Shown here piece by piece: positions 44,800 to 56,353 of a DNA stretch of 64,000 nucleotides; within the stretch, counting starts at the first letter, position 1, and every line of letters begins with the position of its first letter. The translations under genes and the position numbers were made by a program. This stretch comes from Leucaena leucocephala. Taxonomy: Eukaryota > Streptophyta > Magnoliopsida > Fabales > Fabaceae. Location: NCBI GenBank assembly GCA_037074615.1, contig CM073518.1, positions 10,354,001 through 10,418,000 of the forward strand, written 5' to 3'. The notes below the pieces were generated by a model, which worked only from the letters and a program-made list of their open reading frames with translations, was not told the origin of the DNA and searched no databases.

Positions 44800-46108
44800 T
44801 TTTGGTATCAGAGCAACGGATTCTGGCTTAGGAAATGCTCTGAATAGATAATTTATGGAGATAGTACAGAATAAGGTTAGCACAGAACAAAGGGTTCTGG
44901 CTCCGAGCGTAAGATTCTAGCACAGAACAGAAGGTTCTGACTTAGTGATGCTCTGATGTAGAAAGGTTATTTTCCTAGAGTACATAGAGGTTTAGAAAAG
45001 CCCAGTGGAGGTAAAGCTCTTAAATGAGAAAGTGAGATAAGGTAGACCCCGGAATTACGTCAAGATGGGGTAAGATATGAAAGAAATGGACACTACTCAC
45101 AAGTCCAGTAAGTTGTCTATAAGGATAAGCAGATAAATAGATGATAAAAGATTGATGAGCTATAATGAGATAGCTAGAATGAGATTTGTCTAGGAATGAT
45201 CCTAGGACATGGCCTAAGGCTAGAGATGTGATGGGCTGATGTTCCCTAAGCAGAGGGATTCCATCACAGAGAAGTGATAGACCTAGGGTAGAGTACCCTA
45301 GAGGATAGAAATGATAGTAAGAGATGATGAATGAGATCCATGCGACTGAAGTTCGCTAGGATCAAGAGAAAGAGGTAGGGAAGCATTGGCTAAGAGTACT
45401 CTGGGAGGTAGCTCAAGTTGTGAAGCCAATAGCAAGAGAAAGAGGCAATAGTTCAGGCAGGGGTCTGATCAAGGTGAAGATTAGGTTGGAGAGCAGAGAT
45501 GTCAAAGTGGTGAGCCATGGCACATAGGAGTGTCGAGCAAGGCAATGCAGTGGTGAGAGAAAAGGCCACTTGGCGAGAGTTGCCTACGAATGCTGACATC
45601 CCTAGGAAAGGTGGTTGCTACCACAGACAGAATCTCCAATTTCCCTGAGGTCGACCCTAAGAATGGTTAAGAGGAACCATAGCTGTAAGGGCGACTGAGC
45701 TGTAAGGAACTATATGCCTAGATGATAATGTGGACGAAGAGTTCTTTTCTGATCTAGAGAATGTGGTCATTATAACGGGTTATGAGAAATAATTAGTAAG
45801 ATAATAAATCTGTCTTAGCTCAGTGATGAGGTTGCTGTATGAGGGGTTAGGACATGGATAGCTGTAAGCAACTATAATGAGAGATGTTAGTTGCTAAGAA
45901 ACCATGTGGAAGGTCTGGGACTAAGCTGTTGCTCCTCTAGACCATCACTGGAGTGCGAATAAGATAGAGAGGGATGATCTTACTGGTTATAGATATGACT
46001 GCGTTATAAGAATCACATAGCTGTATAGGTCAGTAAGAAGTTCTCTTCAGGAAAGATGAGGTATCCCTTAAAATTTCGAGGACGAAATTTTTAAAAGGGG
46101 AGGAGAAT
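44800..46108 (+). other. D-el internal region
   Basis: The PBS (44803-44814) is followed by a leader like that of G1 (ggattctggcttaggaaatgctctga). A short tandem theme (agcacagaac...ggttctg) occurs at 44880-44945. PPT AAAAGGGGAGGAGAAT is at 46093-46108, preceded by gaggacgaaatt as in G1. No protein. Confidence 0.85.
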
Positions 46109-46985
46109 TGTAACATCCCGATTTTTGGTCTAGGAGAACTGGGAAGTAGTCTGATATGGGCAAGCTGCTAAACCCGTAGTCCCAGGGTAGTAATCTGATA
46201 TGGGCGGATCACTTACCTGTATTTTGTAGGATCCGAGGGATGAGCTAAGTCCTTCAGGATGTAAAGATGAGTTAAGTCTTTAACCTACAGAATCGGGACA
46301 GTTCGCCTAGGTTCAAAATGAGGAATGTGAGGAATATCCTAAGTCTTAAGCCTAGGAATTCTGCAGGAAGCTTGATATGGGCTGGCTCCTGTGTAAGATA
46401 ACCTGATATGGGCGGGTTGTCAAGCTTTTCAATTAACGATGACTCCCGAAGAGTTTAAGGGATGAGTTATTGAAAGAGAATTTCTAAACCTTAAGATAAG
46501 GGATGAGAAGATGATAATGAGGCCAGAAAGAAAATGCAGGGACAAAATCGTAATTATGGGAAAGATCGGGCTGGTAGCCGATGAGTACCATATTTTGCCA
46601 GAAAATAGAGAAAATTATGCTGATCATTTCACTGAACTATGAAATGTGCATACGAGGTCTCTATGAGTATGAAAGAATTATGGGGAATTAAGGGAGAAAT
46701 TCGCAGGTCTTGAGGTAGCAGTGTTTTGACCTCAGTTTGACCTAGTAAACGAAGGAGTTTGGCCACAAAATTTGGCAGGCCAGTTGTACACATCTGGGGC
46801 ATTACGTGGATAGGTAATAAGCCTCATTTGGATGTGTAGAACGAGATAAATTAATTTTCAAATTAAAGATCCAGAATAAGGAACTTAAGAGTGAAATTTT
46901 GAATTTCTGGGCTTAAGTTAAGATATAATCAAGCTAATATTGCTTCCGCAAGTGTACTCTGAGGAGTCTAAGGAAGGATGTTTCA
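46109..46985 (+). repeat. D-el 3' LTR
   Basis: 877 bp, TGTAACATCCCG...GGATGTTTCA, followed by TSD ctgca. Confidence 0.95.
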
Positions 46986-48518
46986 CTGCATCATCCAGGA
47001 CACCTCAGTGGACACCTCAGCGGGACACCTCATCAGCTGACTCAGCCTGCTGACTCACCAGTCCAGAGTCTTGCAACGTAATACGTGTCCTTAGCTTTAT
47101 CTGCTTCCTTTAGATCAGTGCCATGTGGCACCTGGAAGAGACCTTTCACGCCTCCAATGCTATCCAGATAAGTCCCAAACTTTATCTGATCACCTCCTCG
47201 ATTATCGTGCCAACAGAGTAACTTTACTTTACTGAAAAGTCATTAAATCATTATTTTAATGTCACTTTTCCCCCTGAATCACTGGGCCTGCGTTTTTGGG
47301 CCTGGGAATATCATCTTGGGTCTCTGATCCAGCCCAATTACTCTGATGGCACAATTCCCAAGAAACACCCCTTGGCAAATTACCAAAATGCCCTTAGTCT
47401 CTCTTTCTTTACTTTATTAGGTCTAGGGGCATTATTGTCTTTTCACATCTTACCAGAGTACTCTCTGACCCTGGTCAACTATCCAGATACCCTGTCTGGA
47501 CTGACTAACCTTAGGCAAATGACCAAAATACCCTTTACTCATACTTCAACTATTCTATAACATAGGGGCATTTTCGTCATTTCGCACCTTTTTCCCGGAT
47601 ACCGGCCCCTTTTACCACTGAACTGCTATTATAGGCCTGGGCCTTCCCCGGTGTCACTATGGGCCTTAGAAACACTATACAGCCCCTGGCCACAGTCCGA
47701 TCATCCCTATCGGGACTGCTTTCCTTTACCGATTATAACTGTAAATTCCCATCTTCCGGAATTTTTACAAAAAAATCGGGACCTCAAATCAAAATTCCGT
47801 GACTCCTCATTCAACTCGGAATCTTTTTCTCTATCTCCCGGTATTTTCAGATATTTTATTCGGACCGGGCTGTTTTGGCCTGAAAAAGCGCTCACGCGCA
47901 CACTTTTCCAAAATGACCATTTTACCCCTGGTCATATTTCTAATTCTTTCATACCTATAGAGACCTCATATACACATTTCACAGTTCAGTGAAATGATCA
48001 GCATAATTTTCTCTATTTTCTAGCAAAATATGGTACTCATCGGCTACCTGCCCGATCTTTCCCATAATTACGATTTTGCCCCTGCATTCTCTTTCTGGCA
48101 TCTATTCTCATCTTCTTATCCTTCATCTTAAGTTCTAGAAATTCTCTTTCAATAACTCATCCCCTAAACTCTTCAGGAGTCATTGTTAATTGAAAGGCTC
48201 GACAACCCGCCCATATCAGGTTATCTTACACAAGAGCCAGCCCATATCAAGCTACCTGCAGAATTCCTAGGCTTAAGACTTAGGATATTCCTCACATTCA
48301 TCATTTTGAACCTAGGTGAACTGTCCCGATTCTGTAGGTTAAAGACTTAACTCATCTTTAAATCCTGAAGGACTTACTCATCCCTCGGATTCCTACAAAA
48401 TACAGGTAAGTAATCCGCCCATATCAGATTACCACCCTAAGACTACGGGTTTAGCAGCCTGCCTATATCAGACTACTTCCCAGTTCTCCTAGACCAAAAA
48501 TCGGGATGTTACACAGTG

Positions 48519-49293
48519 TGTGTATAATGGATGGTTGAGTAAATTATGTGATGATATGGCTTATGATAAACAGTTGCATCTCCATGCAGTTGTCATATGA
48601 TGACACGCATGTTAAAGTATGCTTAAATGATTGCATCTCCTTGCACATTATGCATGTTAGAGTATGCTATAATGAATGAATGCTCCCCTTTCGCATTACA
48701 TGCAGAATAGAGTATATATGATGAGAAAGTTATGTTGCTCCCATACCATACGACATGCACTTAAATAATTTATCTTGGTAATAATAAAGCAATAGAAAAA
48801 GTGGTAAATGAGATAGTTAGCCAGTTAATCCCCAAAGTTTAGAATGAATATAGCCTAGTTAAGGTAAGATGGCCTGGTATGATAGCTATCTAAGATTCTT
48901 GAATTGATAAACATGATCTTGGAGATAGTAAGCTAAATATAAATAGCCTCAGTAATTTCTTAAGGATTAATAGAAAGAGATGATAAGAGATAGATAATGA
49001 GACAAATAGTTACGAGAAACTAATACGATGAGAGACAAGTGTATTCTCGATAATATTAATAGCTACTCAGTTTTGGGGTTTAGATTGAGAGGCTCTTAAG
49101 GAAGGGATATGATGTATAAAAATTCTGGCCACCTAGTTTTATTTAAGAATTGGGAACTAGTCCACTGAATCAGAGTTTATATTACTCCAAATAGAGCAAG
49201 ATACCCTATCTGTGTAGAAAGGTGATATAGTTAAGATGGGGTTGACATTACTTTGACAGAAGAATATGTCCTACATTAAGAACAAAGAGAATA
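48519..49293 (+). other. E remnant between D1 and D2
   Basis: Noncoding. Contains diverged repeats of gcatctcc(a/t)tgca and gcatgttaaagtatgc/gcatgttagagtatgc (48570-48690), a theme also seen near 24985-25030. Ends in TSD gaata (49289-49293). No gene recognised. Confidence 0.5.
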
Positions 49294-52223
49294 TGAAACA
49301 TCCTCCCTAAGACCCCTCAGAGTACACTTGCGGAAGCGATATTAGCTCGATTATATCTTAACTTAAGCCCAGAAATTTAAAATTTTACTCTTACGTTCCT
49401 TATTCTGAACCTTTACTTTGAGAACTGATTTATCTCATTCTACACATTCAAATGAGCCTTATTACCTATCCACGTAATGCCCCAGATGTGTGCTACTGGT
49501 TCACCAAATTTCGTGGCCAAATTCCTTCATTTACTAGGTCAAATTGAGGTCAAAACACTGCTACCTCAGGACCTGCGAATTTCTCTCTCATAATTTCTCA
49601 TACACAAATTGAATATGCCAAACAATATTTATTATTAAATAATAAATTGTTATACAACAGGGCATGCACAAAATCCTCATATCTCTATTACATCTTTTCC
49701 TGCCTGAAATTCGGCAGCATAACTACTAGGCTTCATCTTTACAAATAACTGATCTTGTACTGATTCGGTAATTCCCGTGAGAACTACCATTCTACGTAAG
49801 TACCCAGGAAAGACTGGATGAACTGGCTAGGTCCACTCACTTCTAGACTCCTTAGACAGTACCTACGTACACAGTACGTATCATCTCCTTCCTTCATAAC
49901 TGATATTTGCCATAATTTTAGCAGCATAACGGTGTCTCTTAGCATTCTTAAAATTCACTTTGACATAACTTCCCTGTAATGGGTTATACATAGGGAAAGA
50001 GATTCGGGGAAATCTCAGTAGTAATAACCATATCAATATATGTAATGCAGAGTGACAGTGCTTGCTTGTGATTGTGTACAGATAAGTATGCTGCGTGCTT
50101 CCATACTCAATAACATATGATCATACAACAATCCAACCAAAGAATAGCACATCACATTACATCACAAAGCCATTACATAAAAGCTAGGATTAGTTACTAC
50201 CTCACAAGCTTAGCAGAACTCTACTATCTCTATACTGCTTCTGGCTCCGCCAGAACTTCCTTCTTTCTTTCTTTTTTCTTTCTTCCTCTCACTTTCTCTC
50301 TCTAGAACCCACTTCACTCTCTAAATTGGCTCTTGGCCGTGAATGGAAAGGCAAGGGGGAGGGGGTATTTATACTTTTCATGGATAACATTTCTGTAATT
50401 CTCAAGAACTTTGATCTTGTGGCCACCGATTTTCCTAGAATTTCCAATTTTCTTTAATCCAACTTATTGCATCATCATGGTGATGTCATCTTGATGACTC
50501 ATTATGATCACTCATGGTCTTTCATAATTACCTGCTGACTCAACATGTTGACTCAGTGCTTCCAGAGAATTCCAGAGTCTTGTACCGGAATACACTGCTG
50601 AGATCGTGCCACATGTCCTCAGCTTTTCTTCTCCCTTTAGATCAGTGTCATGTGGCACCTTGCTGGCACCTTTCACACCATCCCATGACTTCCAGATAAG
50701 TCCAAAGCTTTATCTGATCAATCCCCCAGTTACCACGTCAACCAAGTAACTCCACTTTATGGAAACAACACTAAAATAGTATTTTAATGCCACTTTAACC
50801 CACATATTCCTTGGGCTACGTTTTTGGACTCTGGAAATGTTATCTTGGGTCTCTGATCCAGCCCAAGTACTCTGATGGCTCAATTCCCAAGAAACATCCC
50901 TTGGTAAATTACCAAAATGCCCTTGTTCCTCTTTATTTACTTTAATGAATCTAGGGGCATTATTATCTTTTCATATTTCACCAGAGTATTCTCTGACCCT
51001 GTCAACTATCCAGATAACCTTTCTTGACTGTCTAACCTTAGCCAAATGACCAAAATACCCTTTACTCATTCTTTCCCTATTTTATAACATAAGGGCATTT
51101 TCATCATTTTACACATTTTCAGCACATTTCTGGACACCGGTCCCTTTTATCCGATGAACTAATATCCTGGGTCTGGGCCTCCCTTGGTGTCACTATAGGC
51201 ATCTGCGTTATGTCATCTGGGCTCATTCAGTCCTAATTTAAATACCGATAAATCTCCCAATCGGATAACTGGAGGTCATAAACTCCCGTCTGAATTCACT
51301 AATTTATGAATAACTTTTTTTACAGACCTCCTTTCGGTATTCTGTCAGTTCCTTAACATCCGTCTCTACAGGATGCATCTTCCTGCAGTTTTTTGCTCAT
51401 ATCTGATGTCTAGGATATCCGATAAGAATTTTTTATACTTTTTATCATCAGATAATTTTTAGCTATCTACAGCACTGATAAAATTCCTGCATTAAGCCAG
51501 ATTAACCAGTATCATTTCCTCTATCTGCTAGTGAAGTTTGGGACTGACATGCTTCTGGGCAGTTCTAAGGCACTTTTGACTCAACTTTCTATAATTACCA
51601 TTTTTCCCCTGGAAACTTTTCTTCTTTTCACTTAAGTCCCTCAACTTTCCATAATTCTTACATACTCATAGAGACCTCATATGCATATTTCACAGTTCAG
51701 TGAAATGATCAGCATAATTTTCTCTATTTTATGGTAAAATATGGTACTCATCGGCTACCAGCCTGATCTTTCCCATAATACGATTATGCCCCTATATTCT
51801 CTTTCTGATATCTTTACTTATCTTCTTATCCTTTATCTTAAGTTCTCAAAATTCTCTTTCAACAACTCATCCCCTGAACTCTTCAGGAGTCATTGTTAAT
51901 TGAAAGGCTCGACAACCTGCCCATATCAGGTTATCTACTCAGCAGCCAGCCCATATCTGCTACCTGTAGAATTCCTAGGCTTAAGACTTAGGATATTCCT
52001 TACATTCCTCTTTTTGAACCTAGGTGAACTATCCCTATTTTGTAGGTCAAAGACTTAACTCATCTTTAAATCCTGAGGGACTTAGCTCATCCCTTGGATT
52101 CCTACAAAATATAGGTAAGTGATTTGCCCATATCAGATTACTACCCTGGGACTACGGATTTAGTAACCTGCCCATATCAGACTACCTCCCAGTTCTCCTA
52201 GACCCAAAAATCAGGATGTTACA
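49294..52223 (-). repeat. D2: solo LTR, mosaic D with A-type middle
   Basis: 2930 bp, exact TSDs gaata (49289-49293, 52224-52228). Both ends are family D, but 51200-51655 is family-A type (tttaaataccgataaatctcc and after). TATA box 50366-50373; hairpin near 49998-50018, weakened. Confidence 0.93.
50366..50373 (-). promoter_or_regulatory. TATA box of LTR D2
   Basis: TATAAATA on the minus strand, followed by CCCCCTCCCCC. Confidence 0.65.
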
Positions 52224-52228
52224 GAATA

Positions 52229-53380
52229 CAGCTGAGGTAAGGCAAGCACAGTTGACTTTACCCAATAAAAGTATGATTGGCAAAAGAACAAAGTTTAGGG
52301 ATAAATCTTAACAAAGTATTAAGCATGTAAGAAAGAATAGACTGGTATAAGTCCTCTTCTCTAATTTTATGAGCAAGAAGATGATTTTACAGCTAACTCT
52401 ATAGGCAAATAGAGAAGCTCCCTTTTGTATGAATAAAATGTTTAAATGTTATGTTACAGATGAAATAGCAAGTAAGAGCCTTTACTCTTTGCATGAACGC
52501 TAGGCATTATGTTATGTTTGTAAAATATGCTAAAGCTCCAAATGTTAGAGTAGTGCAAGCTCTATATGATAGAGCTGTGAAAGCTCTGAGTGTTAGAGCT
52601 GTGCATATTAAGGAAAGGAATGCTTGAGCTTCGATGCTAGAGCTATGCATTCATGAGCAGGTATACAGTCCTGCAATACGTTGGCCAAGTATTATACATG
52701 TTAGAGTATGTGCACCTACTTAGCGGTAGAGTAAAGAAAAGAACAGTCGCATAAGTCCTCTCTTTGTACTGATTATAATTGTTAGAGATGATGAGAGTAG
52801 CTGAAAGAGTGAGAAACCCCTAAGACTTCTAATGTAAATTGAGTAAAGTATAGTAAATTGATTAAATTATAGTATCAGGCATAAGCCAAACCTAAAACGA
52901 TTGATAGGTTATTGGCTAGAGAATTGCTAAGGCCTACAAAAATGGTACTAATATATGGGAATAAATTAGAATCGTTCGATACACTAAGAGGCAGCAACCA
53001 AATGCTACAGAGACAATGAGAATGAAGACACTAACTTGGCTAAAGTTTATCACCTAGAGGATTGATACAAGATGCGCCTAAGCCAGCTAGTGCGATACAC
53101 TGACATATGAACAATCAGTTTAAGGAATGTTTAGAAATAGATCATCTATTCAATAATCCATAGTAGATCTACATTATGAAAGACTTTATTAGGATAGTAT
53201 TTTTTCAAAAAAAAACCCTAGAGGCTAGACCGAGGCTTGTCTAAAGACCTGTCTAGCATGTGGTCTAAAGGAAAAGACATAATGATGACTAGATGGAGAG
53301 TTTATGTTTCTAAAATGGAGGAATTCAATCACATAGGAACTAATGACTCAGTGGACCTAGTAAAAAATAATATCTAGTTA
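52229..53380 (+). other. E leader region, no gene recognised
   Basis: AT-rich, noncoding. Between 52530 and 52655 there are imperfect repeats of agctct(g/a)...gttagagct, probably a decayed short tandem array. Confidence 0.45.
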
Positions 53381-53384
53381 TGTA

Positions 53385-53960
53385 AGCACAAACTGCCTAT
53401 ATTTGAAGGAGCATTCATAGATCTCCAAAATGTTAAACTATCCCTCTTAATGGAAGGCGTAGTTAGTCATTTACAAATTAGAGAAAGATGTTAAGAAATA
53501 GTAAAAGGTGAATAAGTTGCCCTACATGAAAACAATAACCCACTCAACTGGGAAGTATAACTTCAATAGTTTTACGAAAAGTATTTACCTCAGTCAAATA
53601 GAGATGATTGCGAGGCTAAGTTTAAGTGATAAGATAGGGTGAGAAAAGAGACCCTTTGATGGATACTTAGCTAAGTTCATCCACATGAATGATTAGAGAT
53701 GTACTACTAAGCAGGTGACTTATGAACTGAGTTTCATGTTTTAAGAAAGGATTCTTCCCAAGTTTTTATAAAGGTTTAATAGAGCGGTTGGGGCATGCAA
53801 TATTTTATAAAGAAGTTTACAATGCCTAGAAAAATGAAAAGGTTAGAGGTTGAAAAGATGTAATGAAGAGGCCACGGAGATAAGATTTGTTTAATAGGTC
53901 AAGGAAGTTGTTACAGATGTGGCAAGCTAGGATATTTACCCAGGGAATATCTACAGAATA
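53385..53960 (+). pseudogene. E Gag with decayed zinc knuckle
   Basis: Legible match to G1 Gag: CKHKLPIFEGAF (compare CKYNPPVFEGTF), then the PQSN..DDCEAKFK and DGYLAKFIHMND blocks and FNRAVGACNIL near 53790, with frame changes and stops throughout. The knuckle at 53909 reads CYRCGKLGYLPREY: the first two Cys are kept, His and the last Cys are both Tyr, so zinc binding is lost. Would have been the E capsid protein. Confidence 0.75.
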
Positions 53961-53984
53961 CAATGGATAAGAGATCGTATACAA

Positions 53985-54330
53985 ATGAAAGAACTTTTGC
54001 CCTGATCAAAGAAAAATTAAGGAAGTCGCCTGAGATAATCCAAGAGATGGTATGGATTAACGATCACTAAATAGATGCACTATATGACTCAGGTGCTGGT
54101 CATTCATTTATAACGATAACTGTAAAGGGCAAATTGATCTTTCTGTTAGCATTCTGTCATATGATGAATGTGTTCCTATTCCCACTAGCTTAAGGGTGTA
54201 AAACCCTATGTATATTTAAACAGTAATGTCTGGCATACGCACTGTTGAGCTACCCTACACTTGATATATTTGTATTACATGTTATAGATAGATGAGATAA
54301 TTAGCTCCAATTAATCCTCAACGATTAAAG
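53985..54330 (+). pseudogene. E aspartic protease
   Basis: FALIKEKLRKSPEIIQEMVWINDH, a stop, then IDALYDSGAGHSFI. Unlike G1, the catalytic DSG triad (Asp codon 54086-54088) is intact. Stops and shifts follow. Collinear with 15973-16260 of G1. Confidence 0.75.
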
Positions 54331-55199
54331 TCAGGACTAGAATAAAGAAGATGATAGATTATGTTCATTATGTTTATACAAATAAATGATATTGGCGTAC
54401 CTATGGACATATGATTATAGTACCCAGGAAGTATCATTTTAAAATGATTAGATAAATGAATGATGAACTATAAACATGGCACAGATGATACAAAACCAAA
54501 TGAGATATAGTTATGAAAATGATGGTGTAGCTCTAAGAGACCAATGTCTATATAATGATAGTAAATGCTCTTGCAATAGAGCTAGATTATCTTACGATAG
54601 GGTCAGATTGCTCTTAAAATAGAGCCAGTTCAAGGAAATGGACAGTGCAACTCCTGTTAAAGCCATGTTCACTAGATGAGTTGAGAAATTCTTCAGCAGT
54701 TATGCACATAACCATAATAAGAAATATGAGATGTATCGTTTATAACAGTAAGTTCATGGTAGAGGCTGTGTAGCTCTCTGCAGTATTGCACATATTGAAG
54801 TCATGATTTGAAATGAAAGATAATAATGATATGAGAAATTCCTGAGTGAAAGAGGAAATGAGTAAAGTCTTAATGAAAAATATTTTTAAAAGAAAAAATT
54901 TTGAAGAAATTATTAGTTGAGTTACCAATTGAGTGGAAGTGGCTAACCTTGTAACTTAGTCCATTGGTTTTAGGTCTTCTAGAGAATTATGACATAGTAT
55001 AACAGAATTGTAGTGGATTCTGGAGGATCATAGTTAGATGCTAGCATGGCTTATGCAAAGTTCCAGGGTTATAGTTAGATCCTAAAGAGGCTTACGGTAG
55101 ATCGCAGTAGATCTCGATGGTTGTAGTAGACCTAGCCTCATAATGGAATGAGCCATGAAGTTATGAGTACAGTGTAGTATTTCTCTAGGAAGATGATTT

Positions 55200-55430
55200 C
55201 CAAGGACAAGGTTAAGGTAGGAAAGCCTCACGAATTGATTAACTCATATAGAGAGAGTACCCACAATATTTATTCTTTTTAGATGATTTTCTTATATGGA
55301 CAAAACTCATAATCATCTTACATGAAGAAGGAATTAAAGTCAATAGAGTTAAAGTTTATAGTTCTGAGTACAAGGTATTCATAAGTCTGTAGGGAGAATA
55401 TCTAAGAAAGAGAAGAAGAGTACCACACGT
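55200..55430 (+). pseudogene. E reverse transcriptase remnant
   Basis: ILFLDDFLIWTK is the altered form of the FIDDILVYSK active site (Asp pair 55282-55287), followed by a thumb-like stretch (KVNRVKVYSSEYKVFIS). The fingers and palm before it are not recognisable. Highly decayed. Confidence 0.6.
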
Positions 55431-55989
55431 GAAATAAGAAGAGATCAAGTCTAAATAGATAAGTTTCTAAGATGAAATTAAAGAGAATAAGAGCTAGATT
55501 GACCTAAAAGAGACAATATAAGAAGGGTATAAGACAGAAAAGTACCAAGGTAGGAGCCTGTTAGGACCAGTGCTTCAGATTTTCATTGACACTTTTCAAC
55601 TAAGTGTGCTCAGGCTAGAGTAGCCCAATGATGGGTGACCCTTGGGAAGTGATGAAAAATGGTGCAAATGCCGCACATGTTTGGCATAGATTCACAAAGT
55701 TTGTAAGATGATAAGAAAAACTAAGAAGAGTTATAAAAAGTTATAAAAAGTAAGAGAGTAGAATCTCTTATGTTAGATTCAAAGAAAGGATCTAAAAGGA
55801 AAGATTCAGATTACAACTTTGTTTCAGGAGAAAGAAAACCAAAAGAGCAATATTCTCCTAAGAGGTTGGCAAAGTTATAAGTCAAAGAGAATATTAGACT
55901 TATGATATCTCAAGATATATAAAGAGAAACCTATAATGAGACATGTAATGAGATAAGAAGTAAGATGAAAAATAGAAACCTCATATTTT

Positions 55990-56335
55990 CATCAAATTTC
56001 TGAAGGGTTATGCATGAAAGAAATGGACACTACTCACAAGATCAGTATGGTGAATTGTCCATAAATAGATAAATGGATGATAAATGAGAAAATAGTAGAA
56101 AGAAACAGACTTCAACTCTAAGTAAGTTGATAAGAGAAGATGGTTAGTAATCTTGCATAGTCAAGGAATTCCTATACTCTATTAATATTGAAAGAAAGTC
56201 CCTGGATGTTGTAATAGAATAAAATAATTATGTAAAGACACCCTCGAACCTTAGTCATGAAACAGAGAAGAGTATAAGAGTAATAATCCAAAAAGGTTTG
56301 ACAAAGGTACGAGTTAAATTTTGAGAACAAAATTT
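55990..56335 (+). pseudogene. E integrase remnant
   Basis: A short segment at 56003-56035 (gaaatggacactactcac) matches the EMGTTLK region of the G1 integrase and the scrap in D-el at 45082. No continuous frame. Confidence 0.45.
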
Positions 56336-56336
56336 A

Positions 56337-56353
56337 TTTAAAGGAGGATGAAA
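56337..56353 (+). other. E polypurine tract
   Basis: TTAAAGGAGGATGAAA ahead of the 3' LTR; the preceding gagaacaaaatttat parallels gaggacgaaatttat in G1. Confidence 0.75.

Larger units (their letters stand above)
43923..46985 (+). mobile_element. D-el: complete non-autonomous LTR retrotransposon
   Basis: 3063 bp with TSDs ctgca (43918-43922, 46986-46990), two 877-bp LTRs (43923-44799, 46109-46985), a PBS TGGTATCAGAGC (44803-44814) and a PPT before the 3' LTR. The 1309-bp interior has no ORF over about 60 codons. By eye the LTRs differ by about six substitutions and two 1-bp indels, so it moved recently. Each LTR is a D-family LTR lacking the central approximately 1.8 kb, including TATA box and hairpin. 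Size falls between classic TRIM and LARD elements. The leader resembles G1, and a scrap near 45082 (gaaatggacactactcac) resembles the integrase EMGTTLK region of G1 and E. It is inserted, in opposite orientation, in a full-length D LTR. Confidence 0.95.
42750..48513 (-). repeat. D1: solo LTR, family D, minus, split by D-el
   Basis: Exact TSDs cagtg (42745-42749, 48514-48518). On the minus strand it starts TGTAACATCCCGATTTTTGG at 48513 and ends GGATGTTTCA. Without D-el it is about 2.7 kb. TATA box at 43816-43823, hairpin at 43441-43460 (7 of 8 pairs). Confidence 0.93.

Noticed and set aside
44815..46092. Hidden gene in D-el
   Set aside because: No open frame over about 60 codons in any frame and only a scrap of integrase similarity.
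52530..52655. Possible functional tandem repeat in E
   Set aside because: Copies are few and badly diverged; kept only as a note in the leader entry.
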